From Verrucomicrobiota bacterium (GTDB taxonomy: Bacteria > Verrucomicrobiota > Verrucomicrobiia > Verrucomicrobiales > DEV007), in assembly GCA_963205275.1 (NCBI GenBank), contig CAUJIH010000011.1:1-64000 (forward strand): DNA of 64,000 bases, read 5' to 3'. Of this stretch, positions 45,913-55,310 are shown in pieces. The notes beneath the pieces are model-generated. The model ran no database searches, was not told the origin of the DNA, and was given only the letters and a program-made list of their open reading frames with translations. Positions within the stretch are counted from its first letter, which is position 1; each line of letters opens with the position of its first letter. The translations under genes were made by a program, and so were the position numbers.

Positions 45913-48374
45913 GATCTTTGTCCCTCACTCTTTCGCCTGCTCGATGAGAGCATAGCTACCGATGAGGTCACGATCGAGCTTAGTGGCATAAGAATCGCGG
46001 CTAGGAGTGGATTCATCTTTCCCGCCAGACTGATGGCGATCACGATCACATTATACGGTAGAGCAATTCCAAAGAGGGCATATAGCGCCGCCGTTCGCTG
46101 ACGTGTTGCTTCCAAAATCCGCGTCAGCACGCGAAATCCACGTCCGGTGAAGACGAAGTCAGCTTGGCCTTCCACCTCTCGCGATCCTGTCGCGGGCGTG
46201 CCTTTGACTCCAGAGATTTCCATCGCGAGACGATCATTTCCTCCATCCCCGAGATAGAGCGTCTTCTCTGGACCGACAGACTCGATCCACGCCGCCTTTT
46301 CCTCCGGTGACTGGTTGAAGCGAGTTTCTTCTTCGGTAAACCCGAGTTGGCAAGCAATCTGATTCACTCGTTCCTCATCAGGATCGCCACTGATCAGGTA
46401 AAGATCGTATCCCCTCTGACGCAGGCTCTCCATCTCACGAACTGCTCCATCCCGCACGCTTTCCGAGATGCTAAATCGAGCCACTGAAGTACCGTCCACT
46501 GAAAGTGTGCAGCCAGAACGGAGATCACAGCTTCCATTCCCAGTCGCCCAGTCGTCTCTCCCGAGGCGCCAACGAGCACCGTCAAAGGTGATTTCCATGC
46601 CCTTTCCGGGATGATAGGGTGCCTCGTGAACGTTCGTTTCAGAGATCACATCCACAGAACCGAATCGAGAACCGATCTCTTCACGCAGCGCTCGGGCATA
46701 GGGATGCTCATTTTGATCTGTGAGCATACGAAGTGCATACAAATCCGTCGAGCGCAGGAGATCGAAGACTTCTGGATTACTCACACGGTGAATTGTTTCA
46801 GTCAGAGTGCCGGTCTTATCGAATGCAATGGTTCTCACCTGCGAAAGACGAGACCAGAGGGAATGCACTCGTACGTAGATCCCATCATCGCGCAGACTTG
46901 CCAGGATTCGTTCGTTCAGAAGTGGTAGGGCTAATCCCAGTGCACAGGGACAGGAAACGACGAGCACTGAGATGAGCACCTGCAGAGCCCTCCCCAGAGA
47001 ATGATCACAGACCATCCAGATTCCTGCCCCCAGAAAAGCAGCCGCCAGCACCACTGTCATATAGGGGCGCATCCAGTGTGCAGAGGGAGAGTTCGCTTCG
47101 GGATCCCCTGATTCCTCCTCATCGTTTTTCGAATTGAGCAACGACTGCAGCAGCGATCCCGAAAAGTCCTCACGCGCACGCACGAGAATCGGAGTAGAAG
47201 AGACGTTCCGTGCTCCCGCAGGGATTTCCCGGCCTTGAGTGAGTGTGAGTGGGTCTGGCTCACCCGTAATCCAATCGACGGCAAAGCTCGCCTCATCAGC
47301 CAACAAAATGGCTCGCGTCGGCACGAGTCCCCGTCGAAGAATCTCCAGCAGATCTCCGGAGATGACTGCGTCCATAGAAATCATCTCTCTCGAGTGATCC
47401 GGAAGGATTCGCACTGTTCTGGACAGACTTTGTCCGCGTGCATGAATCTGCATCCGATTTCGATCCAGCCAGCGCAAATGCAACCAGCGGCCAGCGAGCA
47501 TCAAAAAGGTGAAAATCGCCACGAAATCGAAGTAATGCAAGCCTTCGATATGAAAGATCCAGCCCGCAATCGATCCCATATAGGCAAAGAACAATCCCAG
47601 TGCGATGGGCACATCCATGTGCATAACTCCCGCACGAAGCGCAAGCCAAGCTCGACGAAAGAAATAGCTCCCTCCGACTGCCATCGCGAGACTAGCGGAG
47701 GCAAAGCTGATGAGGGCGAACAATCCGGATAACTCCGATTCTGCGGATAGTCCGAGATAGGTGGGCAAGGTGAACGCCATCGCATTCAGGGCGAGACCAC
47801 CCGTTACTCCCAATCGAGTCAGCAAGGAAGCGCTTTCCGCTGTCGGCGGCTCCTGGCTCTCATCACAAAGCGAAACCTGATACCCAAATCGATGTAGTTC
47901 TGACAAAAAGTCTCGTACGACGAATTCTCCGGGATTCCACCAGAGTGTCAGGAGGGAGCGATTCGTATCTGTGGTGAATTTTAGTGCTCCGCTGTGTTTG
48001 CGGAAAAGATGTTCGATCAACCAGATGCAGGCAGTGCAAGTGAGATTCCCGACGCGCAGGCTGATCCGGGCGGCCTTGCTCGTAATGAGCGCATGATTCT
48101 CCGCGTCTTGGATGGCTCTCTCTATGCCTGTGCCCAACTCAGTCGCAGCGTCTGCATGAACTGCCGGGTCAAGTTTTCGTCCGCCCAGCAATTCGTAGAA
48201 GGAGCCAAGCCCGCCCGCGTGCAAGGCTTCATATACCACACGACAGCCGGCACAGCAGAATCGCTCGTCACGACGCCGAGTTCGGAACTCACTTCCACAA
48301 TGAGCGCATGATCGTTCCCTAGCGTCATGCAGCCCCGTGAGGGTCAGTCCATCCACTTCCGGCGACGAGATCAT
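45882..48374 (-). CDS. ccoI: Heavy-metal (Cu) P1B-type ATPase, CcoI/FixI-like
   Basis: 'CAGCRVVYEAL', 'LTCTACIWLIEHLF', 'SCPCALGLALPLL', 'AFDKTGTLT', 'GDGGNDRLAMEISGVKG'; downstream of cco structural genes. Confidence 0.9.
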   Translation of the reverse strand: MISSPEVDGLTLTGLHDARERSCAHCGSEFRTRRRDERFCCAGCRVVYEALHAGGLGSFYELLGGRKLDPAVHADAATELGTGIERAIQDAENHALITSKAARISLRVGNLTCTACIWLIEHLFRKHSGALKFTTDTNRSLLTLWWNPGEFVVRDFLSELHRFGYQVSLCDESQEPPTAESASLLTRLGVTGGLALNAMAFTLPTYLGLSAESELSGLFALISFASASLAMAVGGSYFFRRAWLALRAGVMHMDVPIALGLFFAYMGSIAGWIFHIEGLHYFDFVAIFTFLMLAGRWLHLRWLDRNRMQIHARGQSLSRTVRILPDHSREMISMDAVISGDLLEILRRGLVPTRAILLADEASFAVDWITGEPDPLTLTQGREIPAGARNVSSTPILVRAREDFSGSLLQSLLNSKNDEEESGDPEANSPSAHWMRPYMTVVLAAAFLGAGIWMVCDHSLGRALQVLISVLVVSCPCALGLALPLLNERILASLRDDGIYVRVHSLWSRLSQVRTIAFDKTGTLTETIHRVSNPEVFDLLRSTDLYALRMLTDQNEHPYARALREEIGSRFGSVDVISETNVHEAPYHPGKGMEITFDGARWRLGRDDWATGNGSCDLRSGCTLSVDGTSVARFSISESVRDGAVREMESLRQRGYDLYLISGDPDEERVNQIACQLGFTEEETRFNQSPEEKAAWIESVGPEKTLYLGDGGNDRLAMEISGVKGTPATGSREVEGQADFVFTGRGFRVLTRILEATRQRTAALYALFGIALPYNVIVIAISLAGKMNPLLAAILMPLSSIVTSSVAMLSSSRRKSEGQRSHALLRRASN

Positions 48375-49087
48375 GGTTCAACTGATTCGCAGCGACAGGT
48401 GGCCGCGCCGCCGTGATGGGCATGGAGAGGGGTCTGCAGAAGAGAAAAATGCCAGATCAGTGATCCCGCCGCAGCCGCAGCCAGAACACGCTTTGCAATT
48501 AGAAATTTTTTTGCTCCGAGTTGCTGACTCACCATCACGGAGCCTATCTGTACGCATCCAATGGCAAGGATAGGACCGAGTCCGAAGGCGAGTAGCATTT
48601 TCGCTCCCACCACGGGAGATTGACTCGCCAGTGCCAACGCGAGAATTGCATAAAGAGGGGCACAGGGGAGCAAGGGAGTAGCCAGCCCAACCAGAGCTGC
48701 CCGACGCAATGGGTGAAGTCCTAGGGAAACCGTCCGCACGCGGAGATTCAGGCGATTCAGCCAAGGAATCGACGCCACCCGTCGATCAAAGCCTAGAGCA
48801 ATCGCCACCAATACCAGGGCTAGTAGCAGCGGCACCCAACGGGAGCCGTCCAGGGAGACTCCGATTCCGATCCAGGCACCGATTCCTCCCATGATCGCCC
48901 CGGCGAGCGCGTATCCCACCAGTCGCATCGCATGATACACTCCTGTCCCGGCCATACCGGATCCGTATCCTGCAATCCCCAGACCACAGGTGAGCAATCC
49001 ACACATCCCCGCACAATGAAGACTAGTGGCTATCCCCGCCACAAAGAGTCCGCCCAAAGTGAGGGCGCCAGTATCGAGTGAGCTCAT
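48371..49087 (-). CDS. Sulfite exporter TauE/SafE family protein (cbb3-locus type)
   Basis: 'GLFVAGIATSLHCAGMCGLLTCGLG', 'RRAALVGLATPLLPCAPLYAILALAL'; ATGA overlap with ccoI. Confidence 0.85.
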   Translation of the reverse strand: MSSLDTGALTLGGLFVAGIATSLHCAGMCGLLTCGLGIAGYGSGMAGTGVYHAMRLVGYALAGAIMGGIGAWIGIGVSLDGSRWVPLLLALVLVAIALGFDRRVASIPWLNRLNLRVRTVSLGLHPLRRAALVGLATPLLPCAPLYAILALALASQSPVVGAKMLLAFGLGPILAIGCVQIGSVMVSQQLGAKKFLIAKRVLAAAAAGSLIWHFSLLQTPLHAHHGGAATCRCESVEP

Positions 49088-49233
49088 GATCTTATTGATT
49101 CAGAGTGGGAGATCGGAAGTGCACGAGGGCCGTATTGATTGGCGATATAGATCACGCAAGTCCAAGCAAGAATCAGAATCGTGAAAAAAGCGACGATCAG
49201 AATCCAGGGACGGCGGCGGAGAGAGGAGATCAT
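49084..49233 (-). CDS. Small single-TM protein (49 aa), absent from the supplied ORF track; possible CcoH/FixH-position protein
   Basis: Hand translation: MISSLRRRPWILIVAFFTILILAWTCVIYIANQYGPRALPISHSESIRS*. Start overlaps ccoG stop (ATGA 49230-49233); stop overlaps TauE/SafE start (ATGA 49084-49087). Confidence 0.75.
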   Translation of the reverse strand: MISSLRRRPWILIVAFFTILILAWTCVIYIANQYGPRALPISHSESIRS

Positions 49234-50642
49234 GGATTATTTGAATCCTTGCGAAGAGTATAAGGACTGGGACCGAGGAACTCCGCTCCATGCATCACGG
49301 AAACATGACCGGGAGAAACATCGGCAAAGACGCGAAAATGGAACTCACTCTTAAACTTTGAAACAGGCAGAGCGAGGATGAGAGTCTGATTCATCTCCTT
49401 TGACGGACCGACCTCCACCTCCTCCGGCAGTCCTATGATCTGCATTCCCTCCGGCATTCCCTCGGTGCGGAAGCGAAACTTCACGGTTCGCTGCTGCTTA
49501 TTCACTAACTGTAGACGAAACTGGTTGCGAATGACTTCTTCACCGAGATAGAAAGGCTGCCCCGGCATTCGAATCAGTTCGATTTTGGCCGAGCGCAGGC
49601 TGCTGAGAAAAATCGTCATCATCAAAGCTCCCAGAATCATAAATCCTGTATAAATCAATGTACGAGGCCGAACGAATCGGGTCTTCTCTCCAGCGAAGCT
49701 TCGCATCGATCCATAGCGAATCAATCCGCGGTCACGCCCGGTTTTGTCCATGATATCATCGCAGGCATCGATGCAGTAGGAACAGCCGATGCACTCCATC
49801 TGTAATCCATTGCGGATATCAATCCCGGTGGGGCAGACCTGGACACAGCGAAAACAATCGACACAATCCCCGGCACTGCTGTCTTTCGCCTTGCCTCTAG
49901 GCTCCCCACGACGGGAGTCATAGCCGATCACTACCGTATCATCATCCGTCAGTGCCGATTGAATGCGCCCGTACGGACAGACGATGACGCAGAACTGTTC
50001 TCGGAAAAAGGCGAAGCAGTAGTAAAAGGCACCAGCGAGGAAAGCCATGGTCCCGAAGGCCTTCAGGTTATTCATCGGTGAACTGCGCATGTAGTCATAC
50101 AGTCTCGGAATGGAGACGAAGTAGGATACGAAGATGTGTGCGAGCAGAAGAGATACTAAGATGAACAGACCGTGTTTGATCACACGCCTGACCGTCTTCG
50201 ACAGGGTCCAAGGAGCAGCATCCAGGCGGCGGCGCTGGACGGCGTCTCCGTCAATCCATCGCTCGACTCGACGGTACACGTGATCCAAGAACACGGTATA
50301 GGGACAAGCCCATCCGCACCAGAGACGCCCGAAGAGAGAGGTTACGTAAAACAGGGAGAAGCCCAGCCCCGTCAGCAGAAAAAATCCGATCCACAGATCC
50401 TCCGACAGAAAGGTTAAGCCCATGAAGTGGAATCGACGGTGAGCGAGATCAAAGAGCACCGCAGGATTGCCATTGATCGGAATCCAAGGAAGCAAAATAT
50501 AAACCGCCAAGAGCACTACTGCGAAGATGCGCCGAGCGATCGTAAAGCGCCCGTTCGCGTCAGCAGGATGCACGGCATAGCGAGAGCCATCGGCATTGAC
50601 CGTGGTGAGGGATACCAGATTCGGCTTTTTGATTCTCGACAT
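49230..50642 (-). CDS. ccoG: Cytochrome c oxidase accessory protein CcoG (FixG/RdxA, polyferredoxin)
   Basis: 'FGRLWCGWACPYTVFLDHVYRRVERW', 'CVDCFRCVQVCPTGIDIRNGLQMECIGCSYCIDACD'. Start at internal ATG 'MSRIKKPNLVSL'. Confidence 0.94.
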   Translation of the reverse strand: MSRIKKPNLVSLTTVNADGSRYAVHPADANGRFTIARRIFAVVLLAVYILLPWIPINGNPAVLFDLAHRRFHFMGLTFLSEDLWIGFFLLTGLGFSLFYVTSLFGRLWCGWACPYTVFLDHVYRRVERWIDGDAVQRRRLDAAPWTLSKTVRRVIKHGLFILVSLLLAHIFVSYFVSIPRLYDYMRSSPMNNLKAFGTMAFLAGAFYYCFAFFREQFCVIVCPYGRIQSALTDDDTVVIGYDSRRGEPRGKAKDSSAGDCVDCFRCVQVCPTGIDIRNGLQMECIGCSYCIDACDDIMDKTGRDRGLIRYGSMRSFAGEKTRFVRPRTLIYTGFMILGALMMTIFLSSLRSAKIELIRMPGQPFYLGEEVIRNQFRLQLVNKQQRTVKFRFRTEGMPEGMQIIGLPEEVEVGPSKEMNQTLILALPVSKFKSEFHFRVFADVSPGHVSVMHGAEFLGPSPYTLRKDSNNP

Positions 50643-50653
50643 GACTCGCCGCT

Positions 50654-51220
50654 CTAACGGGGATGGTAGGTGAGGATATAAGAGACGACCTGCGCGATCT
50701 CGACTGGACTGAGCTGAGAGCTCCAGGCAATCATGCCCTTGGTCACGTCGGGAGAGCCATTGGTAATGGTATTCATGATCTCCAGAGGGGCTCCTCCGTA
50801 TTTCCACTCCGCATCATTCAGAGGCAGTCCGGGCAGGGCCACGCCACCCAGTTTCGCAGACAGATCCATACCGTGGCAGGCTGCACATTTCGCCTCGAAA
50901 ATGGCTTTCCCGGCCTCGGTTTGCTCCGGCTTTTTGCTCATTTCATAAAGGGCGTCATTGTCAAGCGTCGCTAGCACCTTCTCTGTTTCGGCCTCCTTCT
51001 TCGCGTGAATCTCCGCCATTTCTGAGTCGATCGACTGGAAGTCATCCACTAGCCGCAGTGGACTCTGATAGTACAGCGCCCATCCGATCACGAAAAAGAC
51101 GATAGCGATGTAGAAGGTGAATAGCCACCAGTTGGGCAATCTCTGATCGTATTCCTCAATTCCGTCGAACACATGCTCACGGATGGGGACAGACTCCTCT
51201 TTGCTTTGTTTTTGACTCAT
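50654..51220 (-). CDS. ccoP: cbb3-type cytochrome c oxidase subunit III (CcoP-like, mono-heme)
   Basis: N-terminal 'DGIEEYDQRLPNWWLFTFYIAIVFFVIGW' and a single CXXCH 'AKCAACHGMDLSAKLGG'. Confidence 0.9.
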   Translation of the reverse strand: MSQKQSKEESVPIREHVFDGIEEYDQRLPNWWLFTFYIAIVFFVIGWALYYQSPLRLVDDFQSIDSEMAEIHAKKEAETEKVLATLDNDALYEMSKKPEQTEAGKAIFEAKCAACHGMDLSAKLGGVALPGLPLNDAEWKYGGAPLEIMNTITNGSPDVTKGMIAWSSQLSPVEIAQVVSYILTYHPR

Positions 51221-51408
51221 GGGTGAAACGGGGGTTCGGAACGGGATGACTTCGGCTCATCTAGTGGGAGACGAGCCAGACTTTCTGCTTCATCTCGTCT
51301 CATGGTGACCGCTCGAAAAAGGATGACGAGAAACGAACCTGCGACCAAGAAGAAGGCGATGTAGGGCACCATCGCGTGCCAGTTCTCGAGGATTACACGT
51401 TGAAACAT
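51217..51408 (-). CDS. ccoQ: CcoQ/FixQ-like small subunit
   Basis: Short single-TM protein 'WHAMVPYIAFFLVAGSFLVILFRAVTMRRDEAESLARLPLDE' between ccoP and ccoNO. Confidence 0.8.
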   Translation of the reverse strand: MFQRVILENWHAMVPYIAFFLVAGSFLVILFRAVTMRRDEAESLARLPLDEPKSSRSEPPFHP

Positions 51409-51420
51409 AGAAATCGGGTA

Positions 51421-53988
51421 TCAGGGGTTACTCGCTGTGGTTCCGCTCTGAGCCGCAGTACTCTTCGGAGCGGGATCGACGTCCATACCACCGGTTCGAT
51501 ACTCGTCGGGGATACCGAAACGGAGCGGATTGGGAGATTGTCCGGGAGTCTTTTTCTTCGGAGCGACCTCCTCGAAGCTGCCGAGCTTTTGCAAATAGGC
51601 GATCAGTGCTACGGCCTGCGTTCCAGCGAGATAATCACGAGCGGAGTTTGCATCTGTCGGCTCGGCATGACCTTTGGCTACTGGAATTTTCACCTGCTTT
51701 CCCACGAGGCGCCCGGCGATTTCGAGCGCCTGTTCGCGTGCCCCCTGCTCGATCTCATCGGGAGTCATGATCGGATAAGGCACTCCAATCATGCGCTGGA
51801 CGGCGATTTTGCTCGGCAGAGCCTTGAAATCCGTCTGGTGTTGAGCCAGCCAAGGATAATTCGGCATCCGAGACCCCGTGCTGAGACTGCGAGGATTCAT
51901 CAGGTGGAGATACTGCCAATCATCTCCCCGCTTTCCACCCTCGCGAGCTAGATCGGGGCCTGTGCGCTTTGATCCCCATTGATACGGGTGATCGTAGATA
52001 GACTCTCCTAGGCGAGAGTAATCGCCGTAGCGAAGAACATCCGGCACGAGAGTTCGGATCATCTGCGAGTGACAGTTGTAACAACCTTCGCTCACATAGA
52101 TATCGCGCCCAGCAAGCTCCAAAGGAGTATAGACCTTCTGCAGGCGATCTTCGATATTCTTCGCGCGATTGACTGTCACCACTGGTACGATCTGGACCAA
52201 TCCGCCGATGGCCACCGCGATCAGTACTAACACAGAGAAAGGTAGGTAGTTTTCTGACAGCTCGTCATACCATGCAGACCACTCGGTAGCATGCCTCCGA
52301 GCCTGGATCCAAGCCATGGCGGCAAATCCGAGCGTACAAAGCATCGCCACATGACTCGCTCCAGGCGGTAGGAAGAACCAAAGAATGCAGAAAAACAGGC
52401 ACCAGAAGGTGTAGGCGACCGGATCCTTGCGGAAGACAGCTCCCCAGACCATGCGATCTTTTTCCAGCTCTGGATCCTCATAGACCTCCCGCGTTTCATT
52501 CACAGCCTTCCCAAGACGTGCCGTCTTCCAGATATTGACGGCTAGCAGTAGGAAGCCCGTCAGATAGAAGACACCTCCGATCACACGCAGGAGCATGAGC
52601 ATCTGAATCTTATCCACAGTCTGGACGAACTCATTCACCAGACGGGTTCCGGTTTCATCCGTCTCATTCAGCATCAGTCCCTGAATAATCCCAGCGAACC
52701 AGAGCGAGGCGACGTAAAGCAAAATCCCCGTGAGGCCAATCCAAAAGTGGAAATTGGCGAGACTTTTCGACCATAGCTCGCGTCCCCAGAAGCGAGGGGC
52801 CAGCCAGTAAAACATCCCGGCTGCCATAAACCCGTTCCAGCCCAGCGTGCCGCTGTGAACGTGTCCGACGATCCAGTCCGTGTAGTGCGCCAGTGCACTG
52901 ACAGAACGGATCGAAAGCAATGGCCCCTCGAAGGTAGCCATTCCATAGAACGTAATACCGACCACGAAGAACTTGATCACCGGATCCGTGCGCAGCTTAT
53001 CCCAAGCCCCACGCAGAGTGAGCAGTCCATTGATCATCCCGCCCCAGGAGGGAGCCCAGAGCATCAGACTGAAAAACATCCCCAGCAACTGTAGCCAAGT
53101 GGGCAGGGCCGTGTGCAGCAGATGGTGCGGTCCCGCCCAGATGTAGATGAACACGAGCGACCAGAAGTGTACGATGGACAGTTTATACGAATAAACCGGC
53201 CGCTCCGCCGCTTTCGGCAGGAAGTAGTACATGATTCCCAGAATAGGAGTGGTCAGGAAGAAGGCCACCGCATTGTGTCCATACCACCATTGGACCAGAG
53301 CATCCTGCACTCCACCGAAAATCGGATACGCATGGACCCAGCTCGTGGGGATCTGCAGGTGATTGACGATGTAGAGCATCGCGACAGTGATGATCGTGGC
53401 GATATAAAACCACAGCGCCACGTAAAGTGAACGCTCTCGCCTGACCTTCAGAGTCATGAAGAAATTCAGGGCGAAAATGACCCAGACGATTACGACCGCT
53501 AGATTGATCGGCCAGATCAGTTCGGCGTATTCCTTGCCTCGTGTTAGTCCGGCTGGGAGTGAGATCGCAGCACCCACGATGATGAGCTGCCAACCCCAAA
53601 AATGGATTTTCGACAACAGATCCGAGTATGTACGGGCGGAACAGAGTCGCTGCGTCGAGTAATAGATGCCAGAGAACATCATGTTTCCTACGAAGGCGAA
53701 GATCGCCGCGTTCGTATGGAGAGGGCGTAGTCGTCCAAAGGTGAGAAAATGAATCCCGTCGGTATCGAAAATTGGAATGAATGACAGTCCCAATCCCTCA
53801 TTCAGGAAGCGAGTAAACATCTCGAAGATATGTCCATTCGCCTGCCAGAAGTTGAGCTGTGATGCAGCGATCACACCCACCAGCATGGCGACGACACCCC
53901 AGAATATGGAGGCGATCATGAACCAGCGCGGCGTCTGGTCGTCGAATTCGATCGTGATTTTACGAGAAGATGCGGAGGGATTGCTCAT
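51421..53988 (-). CDS. ccoNO: cbb3-type cytochrome c oxidase fused subunits I and II (CcoN-CcoO fusion)
   Basis: CcoN segment 'VQWWYGHNAVAFFLTTPILGIMYYFLPKAAERPVYSYKLSIVHFWSLVFIYIWAGPHHLLHTALPTWLQ', then in one ORF the CcoO segment 'GRDIYVSEGCYNCHSQMIRTLVPDVLRYGDYSRLGESIYDHPYQWGSKRTGPDLAREGG'. Confidence 0.95.
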   Translation of the reverse strand: MSNPSASSRKITIEFDDQTPRWFMIASIFWGVVAMLVGVIAASQLNFWQANGHIFEMFTRFLNEGLGLSFIPIFDTDGIHFLTFGRLRPLHTNAAIFAFVGNMMFSGIYYSTQRLCSARTYSDLLSKIHFWGWQLIIVGAAISLPAGLTRGKEYAELIWPINLAVVIVWVIFALNFFMTLKVRRERSLYVALWFYIATIITVAMLYIVNHLQIPTSWVHAYPIFGGVQDALVQWWYGHNAVAFFLTTPILGIMYYFLPKAAERPVYSYKLSIVHFWSLVFIYIWAGPHHLLHTALPTWLQLLGMFFSLMLWAPSWGGMINGLLTLRGAWDKLRTDPVIKFFVVGITFYGMATFEGPLLSIRSVSALAHYTDWIVGHVHSGTLGWNGFMAAGMFYWLAPRFWGRELWSKSLANFHFWIGLTGILLYVASLWFAGIIQGLMLNETDETGTRLVNEFVQTVDKIQMLMLLRVIGGVFYLTGFLLLAVNIWKTARLGKAVNETREVYEDPELEKDRMVWGAVFRKDPVAYTFWCLFFCILWFFLPPGASHVAMLCTLGFAAMAWIQARRHATEWSAWYDELSENYLPFSVLVLIAVAIGGLVQIVPVVTVNRAKNIEDRLQKVYTPLELAGRDIYVSEGCYNCHSQMIRTLVPDVLRYGDYSRLGESIYDHPYQWGSKRTGPDLAREGGKRGDDWQYLHLMNPRSLSTGSRMPNYPWLAQHQTDFKALPSKIAVQRMIGVPYPIMTPDEIEQGAREQALEIAGRLVGKQVKIPVAKGHAEPTDANSARDYLAGTQAVALIAYLQKLGSFEEVAPKKKTPGQSPNPLRFGIPDEYRTGGMDVDPAPKSTAAQSGTTASNP

Positions 53989-54176
53989 AGAGTGGGAAAG
54001 TCGTCCTGAGATCGATTTGATTCAGATTGATCCGGGAGTGTCTCGAAACGACGAAAGGGAATTAGCGAGTCCTGATCGGCACACGACTCTGCCTTCTGCC
54101 TCACCCGCAGAAACAGGACGAGGAAGAGGGCGGCGAAAAGAACGCTGAACAGAGTGGTGAGATACAGTACGTCCAT
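53985..54176 (-). CDS. ccoS: cbb3-type cytochrome oxidase assembly protein CcoS
   Basis: 'MDVLYLTTLFSVLFAALFLVLFLRVRQKAESCADQDSLIPFRRFE'; ATGA overlap with ccoNO start. Confidence 0.85.
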   Translation of the reverse strand: MDVLYLTTLFSVLFAALFLVLFLRVRQKAESCADQDSLIPFRRFETLPDQSESNRSQDDFPTL

Positions 54177-54300
54177 AACCGAAACCGATGGGATCGCGCC
54201 TTTGCCATGAGTCGAGTCACTCAGGACCATCCGTCTTCGATTTCTTCGACAAAGGTGCGAGAAAGTCCTTCAGATGATTCCTGTCCGCTGTGCAGTTCTT

Positions 54301-54325
54301 GCGAATTACTGCGCATTACTTGCGC
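54301..54325. promoter_or_regulatory. Candidate regulatory direct repeat in divergent ccoS / AraC-type regulator intergenic region
   Basis: Tandem 10-mers gcgaattact-gcgcattact followed by tgcgc, one helical turn apart, between a divergent regulator and operon. Confidence 0.4.
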
Positions 54326-54361
54326 TTTGGCCATCTCTGGTGAAGTCTTGTCGCACTCAGA

Positions 54362-55258
54362 ATGAAGGAGAGGTCCACGGACACCTTTCGGAAAATCCGA
54401 CAATCCCCATTACTCGCGCAATATACCGCCGCTTTTGAAGCTGCGACAGGGTTGCCACTGGAGCTTCACGAACCGGAATTGGAGCGAATCTGTCATGGGT
54501 CCACCTCGTCCAACCAGTTTTGTAGTCGTCTCAATCAGGATGGGAATTTCTCCGAATGCGTAGCTGTCATTGAGGAGTTCCGCAGAAGTGCTGATTCAGT
54601 TCCACAGTCTCTCTGTTGCTTCGCGGGACTTCAGGAATCCATCGTACCTGTGTTCGCCGGACAGACCGTGGTGGCCTATCTATCGACGGGGCAAGTCTTC
54701 GTGAAAGAGCGTTGCGAGGTCCAATGGGAGGATGTCGCGAATCACCTGATCGAACAAGGATGTGACTGTGAGGAGGTTACCGTTTTGGAAAAATCATGGC
54801 GCAAATCGCGTATCCTGAGTGAGAAGAGTTATGGTGGCGCGGTCAATCTGCTCGCTGTTTTCGCCACTCAACTCTCTGCACTCGTCGAGCAGATCGTACT
54901 CGGAGAGAATCAGTCCGAGCCACCCGCCATCACGCGCGCGAAGCGGTACATCAATGCCCATCTCTCTGAGAACATCGGGCTGAATGAAGTTGCCGCTCAT
55001 GTGGCGATGAGTCCGTACCACTTCTGCCGTATTTTCAAAAATGTGACGGGACTGACCTATAAGCAATTCCTAACCCGTCGGCGGATCGAACTAGCGAAAT
55101 GCCGACTTCGCCATCCTGATGCGAGGGCGAGTGAGGTCGCCTACGAGGTGGGATTTGGCTCCCTGTCCCAGTTTAACCGCAGTTTCCGTCAGACCGTGGG
55201 AATCTCGCCCAGTGAATGGCGGATCAAAGACTCTCCTCGCATGGAGGAAGACTCGTGA
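54362..55258 (+). CDS. AraC-family regulator with PocR-like N-terminal sensor
   Basis: N-term 'CSRLNQDGNFSECVA...CFAGLQESIVPVFAGQTVVAYLSTGQVF' PocR-like; C-term 'IGLNEVAAHVAMSPYHFCRIFKNVTGLTYKQFLTRRRIELAKCRL...VAYEVGFGSLSQFNRSFRQTVGISPSEWR'. Confidence 0.9.
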   Translation: MKERSTDTFRKIRQSPLLAQYTAAFEAATGLPLELHEPELERICHGSTSSNQFCSRLNQDGNFSECVAVIEEFRRSADSVPQSLCCFAGLQESIVPVFAGQTVVAYLSTGQVFVKERCEVQWEDVANHLIEQGCDCEEVTVLEKSWRKSRILSEKSYGGAVNLLAVFATQLSALVEQIVLGENQSEPPAITRAKRYINAHLSENIGLNEVAAHVAMSPYHFCRIFKNVTGLTYKQFLTRRRIELAKCRLRHPDARASEVAYEVGFGSLSQFNRSFRQTVGISPSEWRIKDSPRMEEDS

Positions 55259-55310
55259 GGCAAATCATGTTCCCCCTGTGGGAATCCAAGGATCGTCAAT
55301 GGAATCCCAT

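Noticed and set aside
54221-54403. 60-aa minus-strand ORF upstream of ccoS
   Set aside because: Spans the divergent promoter and overlaps the regulator start; no domain features.
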